Shown here one piece after another: positions 61,717 to 64,000 of a stretch of DNA of 64,000 bases (the stretch's first letter is position 1; each line of letters opens with the position of its first letter). The position numbers and the translations under genes are program-made. The notes under the pieces were generated by a model, which saw only the letters and a program-made list of their open reading frames with translations, searched no databases and was not told where the DNA came from. The stretch comes from Streptomyces cupreus (GTDB taxonomy: Bacteria; Actinomycetota; Actinomycetes; Streptomycetales; Streptomycetaceae): NCBI RefSeq assembly GCF_014257025.1, contig NZ_JACMSF010000048.1, positions 1-64,000 of the forward strand. The letters are read 5' to 3'.

Positions 61717-63384
61717 ATGGACACAGCAGTGGCAGACGCACGTACTGCGCACGATGTGGTCATCATCGGTTCCGGCCTGTCCGGTTCGATGCTGGGGGCC
61801 ATTCTGGCCCGCAACGGGGTGAAGGTGCTGCTCCTGGACCACAAGGAGCACCCGAAGTTCGCCATCGGCGAGTCGACCATCCCCAACACCCTGGTATCCC
61901 TGCGCACGATGGCGGCCCGGTACGGAGTGCCCGAACTCCAGACCCTGTCCTCCTTCGGCGGATGCCAGCGCATCATCGGACCGTGGCACGGGGTCAAGAA
62001 CCACTTCGGCTTCCTCCAGCACCAGGAGGGCAAGCCGCAGGACCCGGCCCAGCTCACCATGTACAACTTCACCAAACTCATCTACCCCACCGCCCACTTC
62101 TACCGGCAGGACGTCGACTCCTACCTGTTCCGTACGGCCGTCTCCTACGGCTGCCGGGCCCGGCAGAACGTCACGGTCGCCGAGGTGGATTTCGACGACG
62201 CCGGGGTGACCGTGGTGGCCGAGGGCGGGGAGGAGTTCCGGGCCCGCTACATGGTCGACGCCAGCGGATACCGCTCGCCGATCGCCGAGAAGTTCGGCCT
62301 GCGTGAGACGCCGTGCCGTTTCCAGCACCACTCCCGGTCCATCTGGAACCACGTCGTCGACATGCCCCGCACCGACGATGTCTTCGACCGGCCGGCCGCG
62401 GACCGCCCGCCGGTCCCCTGGTACGAGGGCACCGTCCATCACCTCTTCGAGCGCGGCTGGTGGTGGGTCATCCCCTTCGACAACGACCCCTCCTCCCGCA
62501 ACCCGATGTGCAGCGTCGGGCTCACCCTCGACCCCCGACGCTACCCCGTGGACGAGACCCTGACGCCGGAGGAGGAGTTCTGGTACCACGTCCGGCGCTT
62601 CCCCGACGTCGCCCGGCAGTTCGAGGGGATGCGCCCGACGCGGGAATGGGTGCGCACCGGCCGGCTCCAGTACTCCTCCACGCAGACCGTCGGCGACCGC
62701 TGGGTGCTGCTCGGACACGCGGCCGGATTCATCGACCCGCTCTACTCCCGCGGCATGTCCAACACCTGCGAGACGGTGAACCTGCTGGCCTGGCGGCTGC
62801 TGCGGGCGGTCGCCGACGACGACTTCTCCGCGGCCCGCTTCAAGGCCGTCGACCGCTGCCAGCAGGCCCTGCTCGACGGCAACGACAGCCTCGTCAACTC
62901 CTCCTTCATCTCCTTCGAGGACTACGACCTGTGGTCGGCAGTCTTCCGGATCTGGGCCTGGGGTTCCAACGCGGGCACCTTCCGCGCCCACGAGGCCTTC
63001 CGCCGCTGGCGGGACGACGGCGACGAGCGGCACCTCCTGGAACTGGAGGATGTGGAGAATCCGGGACTGCACTGGTCCGACCACCCCGGCTACAGCGAGC
63101 TCTTCGACGAGATGGTCGAGCAGTGCGCGGCCTTCGAGGCCGGGCGAATCACCGGTACGCAGGCCGCAGACGTGCTCTACGACCGAATGGCCGCGGCCCC
63201 GTTCGTCCCCCGCCACTACGGCTGGGACGCGCGCGGACAGCGCTTCATCAATCCCACCTCCAAGGTCCTGGCCAAGACCATGTGGTGGGCGCTGCGCGAG
63301 GGAACTCCGGAAGTGCGACGGCTGCTGTTCGGCTTCGGCATCGAGGCCGTGAAGGAGTTCGCCAAGGGCAGGCGGATCTTCTGA
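61717..63384 (+). CDS. CtcP-like FAD-dependent halogenase
   Basis: 555 residues, the length of CtcP (tetracycline-type chlorinase). It opens VVIIGSGLSGSMLGAILARNG (FAD), followed by FAIGESTIP, HFYRQDVDSYLFRTAV, and the intact signature WWWVIP (about 248, W-x-W-x-I-P). GHAAGFIDPLYSRGMSNTCE and NSSFISFEDYDLW are further family landmarks. CtcP-like enzymes chlorinate polycyclic aromatic polyketides, which fits the type II PKS in this cluster. A flavin reductase is not seen nearby. It ends at a perfect 14-bp hairpin. Confidence 0.9.
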   Translation: MDTAVADARTAHDVVIIGSGLSGSMLGAILARNGVKVLLLDHKEHPKFAIGESTIPNTLVSLRTMAARYGVPELQTLSSFGGCQRIIGPWHGVKNHFGFLQHQEGKPQDPAQLTMYNFTKLIYPTAHFYRQDVDSYLFRTAVSYGCRARQNVTVAEVDFDDAGVTVVAEGGEEFRARYMVDASGYRSPIAEKFGLRETPCRFQHHSRSIWNHVVDMPRTDDVFDRPAADRPPVPWYEGTVHHLFERGWWWVIPFDNDPSSRNPMCSVGLTLDPRRYPVDETLTPEEEFWYHVRRFPDVARQFEGMRPTREWVRTGRLQYSSTQTVGDRWVLLGHAAGFIDPLYSRGMSNTCETVNLLAWRLLRAVADDDFSAARFKAVDRCQQALLDGNDSLVNSSFISFEDYDLWSAVFRIWAWGSNAGTFRAHEAFRRWRDDGDERHLLELEDVENPGLHWSDHPGYSELFDEMVEQCAAFEAGRITGTQAADVLYDRMAAAPFVPRHYGWDARGQRFINPTSKVLAKTMWWALREGTPEVRRLLFGFGIEAVKEFAKGRRIF

Positions 63385-63402
63385 CCCCGAGCCCTTACGG
63401 TC

Positions 63403-63434
63403 GCCGGCCCGCAACCACGAGGTTGCGGGCCGGC
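63403..63434. terminator. Terminator hairpin between converging genes
   Basis: GCCGGCCCGCAACC, loop ACGA, GGTTGCGGGCCGGC: perfect 14-bp arms after the halogenase stop and before the stop of the ABC permease gene. Confidence 0.8.
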
Positions 63435-63455
63435 TGTCGTAGGGGAGACGAGGGC

Positions 63456-64000
63456 TCATGCGGTCTGCCGCCGCAGGGTGGCCGCGCCGAGCACCAGGGA
63501 CAGCAGCAGGGCGGCGCCGATGACGGAGACCTGGGCGACCAGGTCGGCGCCGATGCCGACGTGCCGGGTGAGCTCGGTCATCGCGTCCACGGCGTACGAC
63601 AGCGGCAGCACGTCGGAGAGGTACTCCAGGAAGCTCGCCATCTGATCGCGGGGGGTGAACAGGCCGCACAGCAGTACCTGTGGCAGCACCACCGCCGGCA
63701 TGAACTGCACTGCCTGGAACTCTGTCCGGGCGAACGCGCTGACCAGTAGCCCCAAGGCGGTGCCCAGGAGCGCGTCCAGGGCCGCGACGAGGAAGAGCAT
63801 CCACAGCGGTCCGGCGATGTCCAGGCCCAGCCAGGACAGGGACACCGCCACCGCGAGGGCCACCTGTACCAGGCAGACCAGGCTGAAGGCGAGGGCGTAC
63901 CCGAGGAGCAGGTCGAGCTTGGCGGTGGGCAGGGTCAGCAGCCGCTCAAGCGTGCCGCTGGTGCGCTCCCGGAGCGTACTGACCGAGGTGATCAGGAACA
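63456..64000 (-). CDS. ABC-2 type exporter permease (C-terminal part, cut by window edge)
   Basis: The frame is open to the right edge, about 181 residues seen. Several hydrophobic helices (LLLGYALAFSLVCLVQVALA, LWMLFLVAALDALLGTALGLL) and the family region VVLPQVLLCGLFTPRDQM followed by LPLSYAVDAM are typical of DrrB-like antibiotic exporters. An ATPase partner is expected outside the window. With two MFS exporters this would be a third export route. Confidence 0.85.
   Translation of the reverse strand, partial: FLITSVSTLRERTSGTLERLLTLPTAKLDLLLGYALAFSLVCLVQVALAVAVSLSWLGLDIAGPLWMLFLVAALDALLGTALGLLVSAFARTEFQAVQFMPAVVLPQVLLCGLFTPRDQMASFLEYLSDVLPLSYAVDAMTELTRHVGIGADLVAQVSVIGAALLLSLVLGAATLRRQTA

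Noticed and set aside
13542..63384. Simocyclinone-type cluster (angucycline + tetraene + chlorinated aminocoumarin)
   Set aside because: Type I and type II PKS, sugar genes and halogenase fit in outline, but no aminocoumarin genes were seen and the type I PKS ends in a reductase with two CtcP-like proteins; the match cannot be supported.
18678..63384. Chlortetracycline-like cluster, suggested by the CtcP-like halogenase
   Set aside because: There is no amidotransferase (OxyD type) for a malonamyl starter, and the sugar and type I PKS genes do not belong to such clusters.
60751..63804. Long minus-strand open frame opposite the CtcP-like genes
   Set aside because: No domain recognised, and both plus-strand flavoproteins are complete with ribosome sites.

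Overview
The window is high-GC actinobacterial DNA, most likely from Streptomyces or a close relative. The support is strong third-position G/C, GTG starts, a SARP regulator, rare TTA (bldA-type) codons and dense secondary-metabolism genes. No rRNA, tRNA, CRISPR array or insertion sequence was seen.

Left part (1-11.6 kb): nonribosomal peptide genes. A truncated C-A protein (adenylation signature threonine-like) leaves the window on the left. Next come a remnant of an ornithine/lysine N-hydroxylase, a PaiB-like flavin protein, an aryl-acid AMP ligase and a complete FAAL-ACP-Cy-A(Ox)-PCP protein whose A domain looks cysteine-specific, so a 2-substituted thiazole is predicted. At 11.7-13.5 kb lie two decayed primary-metabolism genes, zwf-like and gntK-like. 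The left edge therefore looks eroded or rearranged.

Central part (13.5-34.5 kb): an aromatic (type II) polyketide and deoxysugar region. It has KSalpha, KSbeta/CLF, ACP, an ActIII-type ketoreductase, two didomain aromatase/cyclases, two further SDRs, two NTF2-like proteins, an acyl-CoA-dehydrogenase-fold monooxygenase, a luciferase-like monooxygenase, a quinone oxidoreductase, a type II thioesterase, a glycosyltransferase and an exporter. The sugar genes are RmlA, RmlB, a 3,5-epimerase, a 2,3-dehydratase and a 3-ketoreductase, which points to a 2,6-dideoxy-L-hexose.

Right part (35-64 kb): an acyl-supply and type I polyketide region. It contains a fatty acyl-AMP ligase, SARP activator, discrete acyltransferase, large acyl-CoA dehydrogenase, ACP, Sfp-type phosphopantetheinyl transferase, and a second aromatic-type ACP. 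A divergent operon encodes thioesterase, unusual carrier protein and flavin halogenase. Then come a discrete ACP and two type I PKS proteins (KS-AT-ACP-KS-dead AT-ACP and KS-AT-degenerate DH-KR-ACP-TR). An MFS exporter, two CtcP-like halogenase-family flavoproteins and the start of an ABC-2 exporter close the window.

Inference: the 13.5-64 kb genes probably form one cluster for a chlorinated, deoxyhexosylated hybrid in which a type II aromatic core is joined to, or primed by, a type I chain released as an aldehyde. SARP-like direct repeats (T-S-R-A...N4-TTGA, 11-bp period) occur in front of genes in both the type II and type I halves, which supports shared control. I could not match the gene set to a known product. 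Whether the left NRPS genes belong to the same pathway is open.
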